A DNA stretch of 64,000 nt from contig JAVHZZ010000006.1 of NCBI GenBank assembly GCA_036250195.1, positions 187,983,850-188,047,849 on the forward strand. Reading direction: 5' to 3'. Below the pieces are notes generated by a model. That model was given only the letters and a program-made list of their open reading frames with translations, searched no databases and was not told the origin of the DNA. Within the stretch, counting starts at the first letter, position 1, and each line of letters opens with the position of its first letter. Positions 36,206 to 48,761 of this stretch are shown piece by piece. Origin of the DNA: Mixophyes australis (Eukaryota > Chordata > Amphibia > Anura > Limnodynastidae). The position numbers were made by a program, and so were the translations under genes.

Positions 36206-37499
36206 CAAGCCACTACTTGCATACCTCTAAATCATCATTCATCTATTGTTATCTGAAAAAAACATTCAAATCACTGTGGATATTCACTGCATGCATTAAA
36301 GTAATTCTCACACTTTTAGGTGACTTTCATCTATTATTATTATTTAATTTTACTAAATACTTAACTTTATCTTTCAAACATCCAGGCTTTTCAGCCATGT
36401 GTTTATCTCATCAGGCAGTTGTCTGTTTTAAGCTATGACACAATACCGCTACTGTGTTTTCAGTGGATACAATTGTAAGTAGTTTTGTGTTGTATCCCAG
36501 GGCAACGGAACTCAAACACTTTGCAAGAAGATATAAAGTGTACTAAAGGAAGATAAAATTATTAAGCAAAAAAAAATAATCAGGAAGATAAGTATAAGCC
36601 AATACATTAAAGTAATCTGAAAGTGGGTGACCCCTTTAAATTATGTATGAATTATTTGCATATCACATTTTAGGAATTGCTAAATCCATGCGTAATCTGT
36701 GAACGGATACCATGAACCCTTGAGTGCCTAGCCTGCACCACTGCACTGACAACTTATTATAAAAAAAATCAACATATAGAAATATGATAACAACCTCAGG
36801 GAGGTTCACTCTACTCTTAGCCATTAGCTGGAAGTAAGAGACAATGTAGTTATAGAATTGGCTAAGTGAGGTTGGATTACAAATTTTTGTACAAGCTACA
36901 ATGTGATTATACTAATTATTGTAATTTTTATTAACACTTGCAAAACTATATTATATTACCTGAAACACCTTTTCTTTATCTAACAGAATAGGCTTTGCCT
37001 TTTGTCTGTCCTGTCCCATTGTTAATGGTTGACGTGTCTATTATAGGAATAGAGATGTTCCTCTATTTTGCACCACTCTGGAATGGGGAGGGAGAGGAAG
37101 CACAATGCATAAAAGCCTAAGGGGTTTATATTTGAAGCCAGCTCGGTAGCCAAATTGCAGCAGTACGTAAAGAAGCACTGCTGCAATTTACCATGCCGAG
37201 TCTGCTCTAGGTTCCCCGACATTGACCCCCGTCATACACAAAATATTTTCCTTTTTCACCGGTTCCCTCTTCCCTGCACCGGGGCCCACATTTCGCTAGT
37301 TCCGCCTCTGCCAATTCTGACATTTACAGTCTTCCATGGAAGACATGGGAGAAACTGTTCAATAATTGCCTGGGTATTTCATAAATGTGTGTTATTGGTG
37401 GGTTGCAACAAGAAAACCATTGTTGCATAAAACTCCCATGAAGTCCCACCTTCAATTTGTCCAAAAAACATGTCTGACCCCCAGATGCCAAATGAAGGA
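36206..37499. other. no recognised gene
   Basis: Open frames at 36175-36438 and 37155-37430 have no recognised domain. 37278-37310 contains GGGGCCCACATTTCGCTAGTT, CCGCCTCTG, an end of the same hAT MITE family as 3789-3943. Confidence 0.4.
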
Positions 37500-38045
37500 A
37501 GACTTTATAGTCTTGAGACCAAGATTGAACTTTTTGGACTCGGCACTAGGTACTATGTTTGTTGCAAGCCTAACACTCTGCATCTTCCCAAGAATTTCTA
37601 CTGTAAAGCATGGAGGTGGGAGCAATATCTGTTAATATACAGGCACCACTTGAAATACAGCTGCTCTGGCAGGGACTACTCCAACCTGTCATCCAAAGAT
37701 TTGGTTATCTTGAGCCAGCTGGGAAGTTGAGTGCTTACACAACAACTGGTGCTGATCACCAAATCTCCCGCTTCTCCTAAAAGCCATGCTGCTGCCTGCC
37801 TGATGTTTAAGGATATCATGAATGATGTGGTCAGCTTGCAGGTGGAGAATACTTGTGATACCTGAGACCAATATCTGACTTTTATTTGTAACTAAGAAAA
37901 AGCTTTTGTCTATTTTTTATTTAACATTACAAAGTATTTTGGTAGATCAGTGGTTAGAATTCCTGAATTAATCCATTTTGATTCCATGATGCAAAAAAAT
38001 AAAACGTGAAAAATGTGAAAGTGGTGAATACTTTCTATAGCCATC
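37500..38045 (+). mobile_element. Tc1/mariner fragment (family D)
   Basis: TGAGACCAAGATTGAACTTTT, CACTAGGTACTATGTTT, TAAAGCATGGAGGTGGGAGC correspond to the part of a Tc1 transposase around the T-V-K-H-G-G-G motif, with frame breaks. The 3' part AAAACGTGAAAAATG, GGTGAATACTTTCTATAGCC resembles the outer terminal repeat of a fish/frog Tc1 family. The left end and N-terminal domain are missing. Confidence 0.6.
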
Positions 38046-38269
38046 TTTACTTGGCTTGACTAAAATGATCTAGCCTGGATATAGGGCAAGCAAATACAGT
38101 ATGGGGTCTAAGTGATTTGCCACATTTTTAGCAATGCCAACGCAGCGTTAGCAAATATTGTCTAAGGATCTATATTACTTCTTCAGTAGGTTTTGCATGT
38201 AAGCAGAGCAGTAAAACTTTAGCATTTGGGGAAAGAAACAAAAGTGCTACCCCCCTAGCCCTCAATTTT

Positions 38270-38565
38270 AGTCATACTTGCCAACTTTTTAAATCTGTAC
38301 TCCGGGAGATCGGAGTACAGATCATGTGACAGAGGGTAGGAGGGGGCGTGATGACATCATTACGTCACTATAGCCCCGCCCATGCCATAAAATACAAAAA
38401 ATCACTGTATTGAACAGCGGGGGGCGGGGCTTAATGATGTGATTAAACCCCGTCCCCTGCAAATCAATGCCGTGAATTTCGGCATTTTACCTACACTACC
38501 GGGAGGACTCCCCGAAATTCGGCAGCCTCCCGAAAATTCCGGGAGAGTAGGTAACTATGATTTTA
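38270..38565. mobile_element. probable MITE with ATACTTGCCAACTTT end
   Basis: The left end CATACTTGCCAACTTTTTAA and the right end GGGAGAGTAGGTAACTATG are loose inverted repeats about 290 bp apart, enclosing CCCGGGAG-type and CGGGGC-rich inverted pieces (TGATGACATCATTACGTCAC, GGGGCGGGGCTTAATGATG). No confident target duplication. Confidence 0.45.
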
Positions 38566-39129
38566 CCTAAATTAACCTAAAATATTCATAAACTGCTCCT
38601 CATTCAGCGTTTCACCCTGGGCCATCGCCCCTATTGCACAGCCCTAGCTATGACCCTGCATGTAAGGGCAGTGAATTAGAATCACTGTTCCTGAAATAAA
38701 GTGTGCTGTTAATGTGCAGAAATGTGTCAAAATAAACATAGATGGAAGATAAGAGATGTCCTACAGAAAACATTTAGTCTCAGCAAAGCGAAGTGCTGCA
38801 TGTAGGAGATGAACTATTTAATAATGGGTTTTATTGTTATTATAACGGATATACCCTTTTTAGTGTTCTGTAAAAACCTATAGGAGGCAAACACTGACTA
38901 TGATATGTGATTGCATAGGTCAATATTTTCAATACTTACCAGAAATATAATACTTGCCCACACAGCCCTAACACACAGCGCATCTAGTAATTAATCCCCC
39001 CTATAGTCACCATAAATGCAGCACACCAAGTAAATGCACTGACTTTTCCTGTCAAACCCCCAGTGAGAACGACAAAAATCCCAACAAAGAGAATAAACAA
39101 AAGGACGAGTGAAAATGCTGCATCTTTTT
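38566..39129. other. repeat scrap, otherwise unassigned
   Basis: 38585-38652 is an inverted fragment of the repeat at 22843 (TTGCACAGCCCTAGC). The remainder up to the possible promoter is unrecognised. Confidence 0.35.
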
Positions 39130-39429
39130 TTTTTTCTTTTAAATAATTAGTGGTTAAGTGTTTTCAGGGCTAGGATCCAAACATTATTCCCTAAATCCAA
39201 CCCTGACAACCAGTCTTCGCTTGTTGGAGATCTTCCCTGTGGAAGGAGGGGACGGTGTGTGTCAATGGGACGGGCTTGTATCAGCCCTCTGCAGCCAGTG
39301 GGAGGACACACTCCTTAAACAGAAGGGGATGGCTTGTCAGGGCTTTAGGGGCAGGTGTAGCTGAATCGTGGAGCTGCATTCTGTATCTGCCTGTCACTCC
39401 ACAACCATCAGCTTTACAGGACCAGAAGA
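39130..39429 (+). promoter_or_regulatory. possible promoter and 5' UTR of an unidentified gene
   Basis: A TATA-like CTTTTAAATAATTAG at about 39136 precedes 260 bp that is less AT-rich than the surroundings and contains no recognised repeat. It leads to an ATG in a strong initiation context (39430). The evidence is compositional and positional only. It could equally be unrelated single-copy DNA. Confidence 0.25.
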
Positions 39430-39465
39430 ATGGAGACTCCACTGCTTGTCATCCTATGCAGCATA
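39430..39465 (+). CDS. candidate first coding exon (signal-peptide-like), gene unidentified
   Basis: ATG in the context GAAGAATGG (A at -3, G at +4) opens METPLLVILCSI and then meets GTAAGT, a consensus splice donor, at 39466. Twelve codons with a hydrophobic LLVILC core would fit the first exon of a secreted or membrane protein whose signal peptide continues in exon 2. Reading on without splicing gives a stop (TGA) seven codons later, so the frame needs a splice to make sense. I do not recognise the gene. No matching acceptor or second exon was identified in the remaining 24 kb, which is almost all transposons, as a large intron would be. A chance ATG plus GTAAGT cannot be excluded. Confidence 0.3.
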
Positions 39466-39612
39466 GTAAGTGCATCATTTCTCTGATCAAATGTTCAGCT
39501 TCAATGCTTTGCAGTGCATTTATATTCCAAATTATTTTATTTATTTTAAGAAGATACACTATAGGTAAAGGTTTTTATAAGCATTAAAGTTACCATGACC
39601 AATATCTCTTTT

Positions 39613-39682
<70 letters not shown>

Positions 39683-42600
39683 CTAGTTTTATTTGGTCTA
39701 ATGAAATGTAAAACTAGTTCATTGATTCATACAATATTTCACAGTAGATCAGACTGTTCAGCTAACATCCCTGGCCATTTTCATTCTAGAAGTGCCATTT
39801 CAGGCTGACCCTATATCTGGCATCTCTTTCACCACCCATTTGTCAGTGTTGTCATGCTGAGAGTGGAGAGACTGTTACTGCATGCAGTTTTATTATAGAT
39901 TTTTTATGTTGTTGTTTACAGAAGTGATCTATGTTTATCTTTTGTTTATGCATTGTGTACCTTGCAGTAAACCTTACTAGCCCTGCAGTGTATAAGGGTT
40001 TGGCTTGTGGATAATGCAGTGGTGATAATTACCTTCCTATTACTGCGCACACAAAACCCTACATACTCAGATTTCAGTAGAAGCTGCACAATGCATGCCC
40101 TTCAATCCAGAAGCTAGTCCCAAACCTTTCACCCCCCCCCCCCTCCCCTTGTAAAAATCCATTAATGGAATATATCAATTGGTTAGTTGGTGCATGGAAA
40201 CTGTCACTCTCTGCCTCTCTCTTGCACCTCCTCCTCTCTGTCTGTTGCTCTTGACCATTTAGTGTCATATTCTGCATTTTCTAATGTACAGTATCACACC
40301 TGTGACCGTTCCAAATATATATATCATTCAGAGTAGATTACCCTTACATAGTTGAGGAGTCACTCAGAATAAAATAATGGGGTGTGGGGAAAATGGAGAA
40401 AGGTTCCCCAGATCCACAATTATCTTGTCTCTGCTCATAGAATTTTAATTACTTTAACAATTTCTCTATGTCTGTCTTTTGAAGCTCAGCCTAGATTGTA
40501 AGCTCTAGTTTCCTAATCTCTTTTGTCAGAACTTAATTCAGCTATCTTATTTGGTTCAACGGAGTGTTTAGATTGATGGCATCATTGAAATGCAACTTTG
40601 GTAATCAATTCCCTTAAACAATTAGTAAACATCCATCTCCACAGATTGAAACGGTAGGTTCGTCTATAGCTTCCTATTGATGTAGAGAATGCGCTGGTGT
40701 AGGTGGGAAGTAATTACATGATGATTTTTCTCTGCATGCAAAGTTTCAGCCTATGGTTGTGAGTTTGGCAAGTGTATGTTTTAGATAGTTTTGAGATTTC
40801 ATAGGGGGTATGATTGGGGACGTAACTTTTGGAAAGGGTGGTGATAGAGTCTTCCTCTAGATGGGCTGGGATAGATGAAAGTGACTGATCTGTGTTTGTG
40901 AATAGGGAAGGAGTATTCTGAATGGAACCTTAATATCAAGTGGGTGTTTCTGGGTTGGATAGAAATGGGAGGCTCAGCTAGCTACACATTTGATGTGCCG
41001 GAAGATAACGATTATTTGGTTTGTTCTAGGAATAGAGAGGGGATTCTTATATTTTAGGAATGTAAAACCAGGACGCAACTTTGACATACATTTTTCTCAG
41101 ATACTTGGTTGCCTCATGCTTCTTCCTCAAACCCAAATGCATTAAACTGTTTACATCACTTTCTCAGCTAACTCAGCAACATTTATTTGGAGTCTAAATT
41201 TTTGAAAACGAACATTCCAAAGAAGAGATTTCCATTAGTATGAACATGGGTTGTCTTTAAAAAAACAAGGACATAAGGTGCTTGCGATACGGAAGAGTCA
41301 TTGATATCAGGCTGACATCTGGATGCCTAGATTAACACCACTGATAATAAGAGAGGTCAACAGATTTATATGTTATATTTAAATGACTACTAGAAATAAA
41401 ATGCTTGTTGCTTTATAGACCCTGTCATAGTAGGGAACATTTACATATACATGTATGACAGTTACAAGAGGCCTTTTTATATTGGACAAAGTTGTTTTTC
41501 AGGTCTAGTGACCATTTAATATAGCGTAATACGATAACCTTGAAAACAGTGGGGCAAATTCTACCTCTAACCTGAGAAATCTGGAGTTTAAAGAGCTAAA
41601 ATATTAATTTTGAGAATGGTGTGGGGGATACATGTCAATCTTTAGATTATTCTCAATGAGTCCAGATTTTTAATTGTTCTTTTTCCACATTGCACATCAG
41701 TGTAGGGACAGTTAATTGGATCTGTGTATATAAAATCTCTGTTGGTTGGTAATCTCTACATAGTTAACAAGTCATGGTGAAAAGGAGTGGTGGGTGTTCG
41801 TTTACTTATATAGTGCTATCTATATTAGATTAATGATGTTAGTGCTTAGATAATGTAATGTACACGGGCGGTAAGATCAAGTTGAGTGGGGTGGGGAAAT
41901 AGTTGGCTGTGAATCAGCTGCTATCTGGATTGGCCATAAAGGAGGTTAGTGGCTTTGTTTGTATAACTGAGTGTTGGATTAGAATTTGGGGTCTTACAAG
42001 TACTGTGATTCATGACAGATTAGTCTGGTCTTTGCTCCATTCAAATTGAGAATAAAATGTCTCTAAAGTGTCATGTGTATTTCAGTAATGTATGAGAAAA
42101 ATGCTGCTATTTATTGTGATAATTTAAGGAATGTGAAACTGAGATAATGCTGTTTATGGGTCAGTTCACTTCAGTAGTGTCAGTCTTTGAAACAAATAAT
42201 GCATATTTTGACATGTGATGCTGCAGTGCTAAAATGAGACTATTAGGAGGTTTTTTTTCACAAAGTAAAGTGTTCATTATGAAACGGAATGTTACTGCTA
42301 TTTAACACAACGGTTCTTAATCTCTGGGTAAGGACAGAAAACATTGGCCAAAAAGCCACTTTTCATGGATTGCCATCATCCCATTTTTTTTGCAAGCCAA
42401 TCATGTATTAACAAACTCGTTATATTTTAATATTTCATTCAAGACACAAATAAAAATCTAAAGAAGGTAGTTAAAATCAGGGGTTAGGAAGCTTATTTGC
42501 AGACATGATTTGAGTCCCATATGGAAAAGGTTAAACACCCAGGATCTGCTAGATTCCCATATAATACTGTAATGTTATAAAGGATTGATCTTGTATATTG

Positions 42601-42805
42601 TGGGTGTCATTGACTACCAGATGACACACTGCAAAGTTGCAAGATACATTGAGCTCTATAGTGACCACTTCTGCGCACACTCAGGTTCACACCCAACAGA
42701 ACTGTCTGCTTAGATGGTATGCGTTGTGAGTGCTGGGTTTCCCATCTGCATGGGGTACAAAGGTGAATATTTTAGGTTAAAACAGTGACTGCAATAATAT
42801 TTCAT
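39466..42805. other. possible intron; (TA)n; no recognised gene
   Basis: A (TA)32 run lies at 39617-39681 and a C run at 40132-40144. 40491-40507 has TAGATTGTAAGCTCTAG, a word shared with the LINE/SINE tails in this window. The rest is AT-rich sequence with no recognised exon or repeat. Confidence 0.4.
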
Positions 42806-43102
42806 CATCATCATCACCATTTATTTATATAGCGCCACTGATTCCACAGCGCTGTACAGAGAACTCATTCACATCAGTCCCTGCCCCATTGGAGCTTACA
42901 GTCTAAATTCCCTAATATACACAGACAGAAAGGGAGAGAAAGACAGAGACCAGGGTCAATTTGTGTGGGAGGAAACCGGAGCACCCGGAGGAAACCCAGG
43001 CAAACACAGGGAGAACATACAAACTCCACACAGATAAGGCCATGGTCAGGAATTGAACTTCTGTGAGGCAGAAGTGCTAACCACTTCGCCACCGTGCTGC
43101 CC
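42806..43102 (-). mobile_element. tRNA-derived SINE with (ATG)n tail
   Basis: On the minus strand it starts GGGCAGCACGGTGGCGAAGT at 43102. A pol III A-box (TGGCGAAGTGG, 43091-43081) and a B-box-like AGTTCAATTCC (43059-43049) are correctly spaced. The body includes GGGTTTCCTCCGGGTGCTCC. The 3' part is GACTGTAAGCTCCAATGGGG, then GGCGCTATATAAATAAATGG and (TGATGA)n at 42806. The tail matches that of the L2/CR1-like LINE at 4068, which suggests that LINE class mobilised it. It is nearly full length. Confidence 0.8.
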
Positions 43103-44347
43103 ACTCATTCCCTCTCATTAAAGATTATTTTAGGGCATATGTGCAGTAACTAAAAAATGAGCAATTAGGTTTGAATAACGTAGTGATATGTCAGATAAGG
43201 CAAGCATATGTCTACTGGTTTGCTGTAGGTCACAACACACTGGCACCATATTAATAAATAATTCTATTACGTTTTAATAGTATTCAGATTTTTTTGGGTG
43301 TCTAGGTTATGTGCATTTCTTATTTTGTTGTAGGTGACACGTTTAGAATGGCTATAGCTGCTAGTGCGCGCTGGGCCTCATTTACGAAGCTCGCTGGATA
43401 CGCACTGTAAAACTACTTGGTTTTGGACTGGTGCACCCTGAACGGTCCACCCAGCTCACATCAGGATGCACGCCTACCTCTGTCCTTATGAGGCGCCTCT
43501 GATACCTAGAAGCCTAGGTATGCGGAGATGCTGAGATTCTGAAGAAAAGTGTAAACTTCACATCAAAGCCTGACGCCTACCAGTTAGTACTATAGCTTTC
43601 ATTCATGAAATCCTTTCAATTCTTTTCCTAACGTACTACAGAGTTTAGCCTCATTGCTAACATACATCCAATTTATGAGTGAGTGGACATCCGGACTTTG
43701 CTGAAGTGCAACATAAACGCCCAAAATGATTCCCATTAAAGTATAGAATAAGAACGGAAGACAACTAGCTGCGGTATGGCTTCACAATACTTTGAAAGGA
43801 ATGCACTCAATCAGCTCAACTCCTCCCTTTGGTCCTGACAAGCTTCTATTCCTCTGCAGATACCACTGCCTTGCTCCATAAGCCCATGCTCTGTGACAGA
43901 GACCCATGTTTACTTGCACAAATCAAGCTGCACGGCAGCATCTATTCTGATGCGATATAGTGTAATATTTGGCTTGGTACATTGCTAGCTAGTCATCTCT
44001 GGTTATTCCAGTAGCATCAATTGCTGATTAGCTGGCTGAGGTCAGTGCTGGATGAACAGCAGGGAACAGGCAACAAGGACCTTGATCTGGTTTATTGAGT
44101 ATTGTCACTGCTGAAGCCCACTTCAGTGTAATCAAACAGATAACTTCATTGTAATACATGTATGCTTATAAGTCATATTGCATCAAATTATAGTCCGCTA
44201 ACTAAACTATGGCACTTTTTCCTTTTTATACTTTACATCTATTAGGTGGATCACTGTTGTGCTTCTGGATCCTGGGAGGAGCAGCATCTTGTTGTAGATG
44301 CATACTGCAAATAATTTGTATATATGTGGTATTAAAAAGTGTGTTGG

Positions 44348-44390
<43 letters not shown>

Positions 44391-45125
44391 CGTTTGTGTA
44401 GCGTGTCTTGCGTGCAATAGCTCTGCACATGCCCAGAAACGGATATTACGCCAATAAACACAATTGCATACAACTGTCTACGACTTGAGAGGCGGAACAG
44501 GGGAGGGAAGTATTGGACTTGGGTCATGTACAGTAATGGTGTTCCGATGCGAATGTGGCCGGTTCAAGTCCTGTGTTTTTAGTAAGTACACTTGTTTTCA
44601 CTCGTATAATTTTCACCCACTGCAGGGAAAGTGTAAATACTGACTGATAACGATGACTGACATGGCAGAGTCTTTGATTTAAAAATTACACTTACGTGCA
44701 AGTCGTGTTTGGACATAAATCAGGCCATATGTGTAGGTATTACATAGTATATTGTGCATATTTTGGTGAAAGGTTAATTTGGATTCCCTCTTGTCAAAGT
44801 CCTGCACTTGCCCTTCTAAAACATCAAATAACCTAGAACAACATTCCTAAAAGCTGTTAGTTACTCCACCCTAAACCTCACACAAACTATAGACCTGTCA
44901 GACACGGTGCTGAGAATTGCACTGTAGTACACATGGCAGATAATGCTGCATCAGGTGTACAGTAATAGCATAGTGACAAACACTTCATACAATGTAAATA
45001 AACTTGTCCCAAACTCAACCAATACACAGAAACACAGTGAAATAATATATGTAAAATGCATGTATGTAGCATTTATATGTTGCACAAAAGCAACAGTTAA
45101 ATTTTAGCATTGTAGAAAGGCCATA
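43103..45125. other. no recognised gene; (TA)n
   Basis: A (TA)n run lies at 44354-44388 and makes Tyr/Ile-rich spurious frames on both strands. 43370-43560 (GGGCCTCATTTACGAAGC and onward) has the look of a frog interspersed repeat, but I could not pair its ends. Confidence 0.35.
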
Positions 45126-46048
45126 TACACTATATGGACAAAAGTATTCAGACACTTGACCATTACACCAACATGAATTGTAATGACATTTTATATATAT
45201 ACTTTAATATGGGGTTGGTCCTACTTTTGCAGTGATAACAGCTTCCACTCTTCTTGGAAGGCTTTCCACAAAATGTTGGAGTGTTTCTGTGGGAATTTGT
45301 GCCCCTTCATTCTGTAGAGCATTTATGAGGTCAGGCACTGATGTTGGATGAGAAGGCCTGGATCGCAATCTCCGTTCCAGTTCATCCCAAAGGTGTTGAT
45401 GGGGTTGAGGTCAGGGCTCTGTGTGGGCCAGTCAAGTTCTTCCACACCAAACTCATCAAACCATGTCTTTGTAGTCCTGCTGGGGCACAGTCATGTTGGA
45501 ATAAAAAACGATCCAAACTGTTGCCACAAAGTTGGAAGCATACCATTGCCCAAAATGACTTGGTATGCTAAAGCATTAAGATTGCCCTTCACTGGAGATA
45601 AGAGGCCTAGCCCAAACCCTGAAAAGCAGCTCCATACCATTATCCCTCCTCCACCAAACTTCAGAGTTGGCATAATGCAGTCAGGCAGGTAACGTTCTTT
45701 CCCCGCATCCGCCAAACCAAGAGTCACCTAACTGACTGCCAAACAGGGAAGCGTGATTCGTCATTCCACAGAACACGTTTTCACTGCTCCACAACCCAGG
45801 GTCCGTGTGCTTTATACCACTCTATCTGATGCTTGGCATTGGTCTTAGTGATGTGAGACCTGCATGCAGCTGCTCGGCCATGGAAACCCACTCCATTAAG
45901 CTCCCGCCTCAGTTTTTGCGCTTATATTAATGCCAGCGGAAGTTTGGAACTCTTCAGCTATGGAATCAGCAGAGCATTGGTGACTTTTACACACCATATG
46001 CCTTAGCAGTCGTTGTCCCCGCTCTGTGATTTTACATGGTCTTCCGCT
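45126..46048 (-). mobile_element. Tc1/mariner element, 5'-truncated (family C)
   Basis: The outer end TACACTATATGGACAAAAGT at 45126 is a Tc1-type terminal repeat starting at TA. The minus strand carries the catalytic part of the transposase: a frame at 45727-45491 reads [20 protein letters not shown], then CFSGFGLG. Farther along are pieces matching WHxR/FFDE-type sequence, all frame-broken. The N-terminal helix-turn-helix part and the second terminal repeat are missing; sequence stops at a CATA/CACA microsatellite (46050-46100). Confidence 0.75.
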
Positions 46049-46105
46049 TCATATATACACATACACACACATACACACATATATGTGTGTGTGTCTACAA
46101 CGCTA
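46049..46105. repeat. (CATA)n/(CA)n/(GT)n microsatellite
   Basis: Alternating ACATACACAC and ATGTGTGTGT runs at the truncation point of the Tc1 copy. Confidence 0.8.
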
Positions 46106-46299
46106 ATACATACGGTACATACATGTACACACATATTCAGGTGACCTGATCCTTAGATTTAGTCTAGGGCTGAGAAATGTTTCAAGACTTCTATAAAATA
46201 TTTACTTCTTTACACATTTTAAATGTAACATTTCTATGGTAGAATTTGGCTTTAAGTGTTATAAAGTAGACTTCTCTACATGATGATGGTCACATCTAC

Positions 46300-46894
46300 T
46301 TCCTGTCAAGTGCCATCTCCGCATTGCTCCCGTGAAGAGGGGACGGATGTCTGTCAGTTCCGGCCGGCTGTGCCCTGTTGCTAGGCAACAGCCACACAGG
46401 GTCCCCGCCCTTCCTCGTGCCATTGGGCGCATGCTCAGTAGCGCATCTGTTGCCTATCTTTGTATTTGTCTGTATTGTGTCTAACTCTAAACCTATCAGT
46501 GCTACACTGACTTTATTTAAACATTTAAATTAGGTTCTGGTGCCAGAGTTTCAGATCTCCTGTGTCCAGCACTATTGTTTGTTTGATGTTCTGCTTCCTT
46601 GATTGGACCTGGGTTCTCCCTTGACTCCCCGTCTGCATTGTGCCTGTTATTCTACTACTAATTGTGACTTCAGCTTGTTTGACTACTCTTCTGAATTGTT
46701 ATTACTGCCTGTTGTGACCTCGACTAGTCTGACTTTTCTCTGGATCATCCTTCGGCACTGCCTCCTACCGACTTGGCTAAGACACGGACCACTCCGCACC
46801 TTCTTCAGTAGCGTAAATACCAGTTAGTGTTTCCGTTATTCAAGGTCCTGACAGTATACTCTGGCAGGCCAGGTACCCCCCCCCCCCCCCCCCC
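46300..46894 (+). mobile_element. LTR-like fragment ending in poly(C)
   Basis: A GC-richer stretch contains TGTTGCTAGGCAACAGCCAC, then a pyrimidine-rich series of GACTTCAGCTTGTTTGACTA, TGTGACCTCGACTAGTCTGA type phrases. It ends AAGGTCCTGACAGTATACTC, TGGCAGGCCAGGTA before a 20-base C run (46875-46894). The style and the GACAGTATA boundary resemble the U5/primer-site junction of amphibian gypsy-type elements. No second LTR or TG start was fixed, so the limits are approximate. Confidence 0.4.
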
Positions 46895-48346
46895 TTTCCC
46901 CCTTTCCTCTGCACTCACTCTATGAAAGAGTTCTGTTTTATATTGATGAATACATTTTTACTCTGAAACAAATACAATCTAAAAGATGTAATACGCTAAA
47001 AACTTTGGAATAAAAAATAGCAAGAAAATTAATTTGGAGATTAATCAAAGCATAAATTTTGAGGATAGATATAACAGCTTTCCATAAGTTCCGCTTCTTC
47101 AGAAGTTGTGAAACCTTGTTACCCATATTTACATGACGTATTTGTCATCTAACATGCTTTATCGGAAAGTAATTTCCGGTGATAAACTTACAGTTTATCT
47201 TATAGCAACTAAGCCACCACATGCTTCATAGATCTGTGACAACATGTGTGTCCCAGGACTTGTGCGTATTTGCATTTTTATTTGTTTGTTTAATTGTGCG
47301 GTCATTTGTGCATGCTTGTTTGTGTGTGTGGGCTTGTATTCAGTCCTATTTATGAATTTGTATGTGAATTTGTACATATTTGCGGCTCCCCTCTTACATG
47401 GTGCAGAAATACAACTGTTATATAACCCATTGTAATCATTCATCAACAAACATTTATTGGTCCAGCACACATTATACTGTTGTAGTAGATCTCTGTTTGC
47501 TATGGGTTACTGCACTGTTATTCTTTTACACAACTTTGGTAAATCTCCACAATTGTATCTTATATCATTACTAAAACAATGCGCACAAGGATATATAACA
47601 GGGAGAGATGTAAGATAACGACGTGCAAACTTGTAGAAATTTTCTAACAAATCGATTATGGCAGAAGAAGCGGCCATCTTGCAGAGTCCCGCTTTTAGTT
47701 TGCCATTTTGTGGAGTGGCCTTTCTGCACGGCATTTGTGGTTTCTTTCTTTCACATCATTTCCAGTCTATAAATAGAGCTGGAACGACAACGTTGTCAAT
47801 TCATTCTGCTGCTGTGTGGTTGGGGTACAATAAAGGAGGAGTCCAGGCGGAACAAAAATGATAAGGGGAAGTCCATGCATAACACAGCAATATACAGATC
47901 CAGATACATCCAATTAACTCTTTCCATTTCCACATCTGCTCAATTAGACAGTTATTTTTATACTTATATCCTTCAGGATTCCTTAAAGGCTACAATCAAG
48001 TTTCTGGAAAAAATCACTGAAAGAAAAATGTATCTCACTTAGATAGATAGATAGCAGGGGCAGGATTTGTAGAGGGGGGTTTCCACACCACGCCACCAGT
48101 GGGAGTGACCAGCATGCATGGGGGCGTGGCTATAATATTAGACAGTGCTTGGCTGCTCTCCAACTCTTCCCATCCCCATAATATACATGGGCAATGCTGC
48201 GTGCACTACTGTTAGGTGCACGCAGCTCTCCCTTTTCAAGCAGAGCTGTGTGAGGCGGGGGAAGGGTCTAGCCACCTCAATTATACAGTGCCCCAGTTTG
48301 GAGGGGAGTTTCCAGGCACTAGGGAAACCCCCCTCGGTTTGCCTAT
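46895..48346. other. unassigned; possible worn LTR near 47640-47870
   Basis: 47770-47785 has TCTATAAATAGAGCTGG (TATA-like), followed about 55 bp later by ACAATAAAGGAGG (polyadenylation-signal-like), a compact arrangement seen in LTRs. Termini are not visible. 48055-48345 contains short inverted pieces (CACCAGTGG, CAGGGG) but no defined element. Otherwise nothing recognised. Confidence 0.3.
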
Positions 48347-48347
48347 G

Positions 48348-48392
<45 letters not shown>
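48347..48392. repeat. (GATA)n microsatellite
   Basis: About 11 GATA units, just outside the hAT element. A short (GATA)3 also occurs at 48040. Confidence 0.95.
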
Positions 48393-48393
<1 letters not shown>

Positions 48394-48437
48394 GATGTTA
48401 TTCCAGAGCCACTAATTACACTGTTACTGACTATCTG

Positions 48438-48445
48438 TTTGTAAC
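48438..48445. repeat. left target-site duplication TTTGTAAC
   Basis: Identical to 56101-56108. The 8-bp length is the hAT superfamily hallmark. Confidence 0.95.
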
Positions 48446-48761
48446 TAGGGATGTGCACCGGCGACTTTTGAGGTCTCGTGTTTTGTGTTTTGGATCCGGA
48501 TTTTCGTTATTTTTGAGGTTCGGATTTGTCTCGCAAAACACTTGACGAAAGGTCTCGGTTCGGATTTAAGGTATTGGATTCGGATTTTTTTTGAAAAAAA
48601 CATAAAAAGTTTAAAAATCAAGTTTTTGGGCTTATTTTCACTCCTAGGCTATTATTAACCTCAATAACATTCAATAACAAGCATTTCCACTAATTTACAG
48701 TGTATTCTGAACACCTCACAATATAGTTATTAGTCCAAAACGTTGCAACAAGGTATCTTTC

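Noticed and set aside
43049..43102. A functional tRNA gene
   Set aside because: The A- and B-box words belong to a SINE head. The cloverleaf is not maintained, and a LINE-type tail and microsatellite follow.
45348..45692. 114-codon plus-strand open frame
   Set aside because: It is antisense to a recognisable Tc1 transposase remnant on the minus strand.
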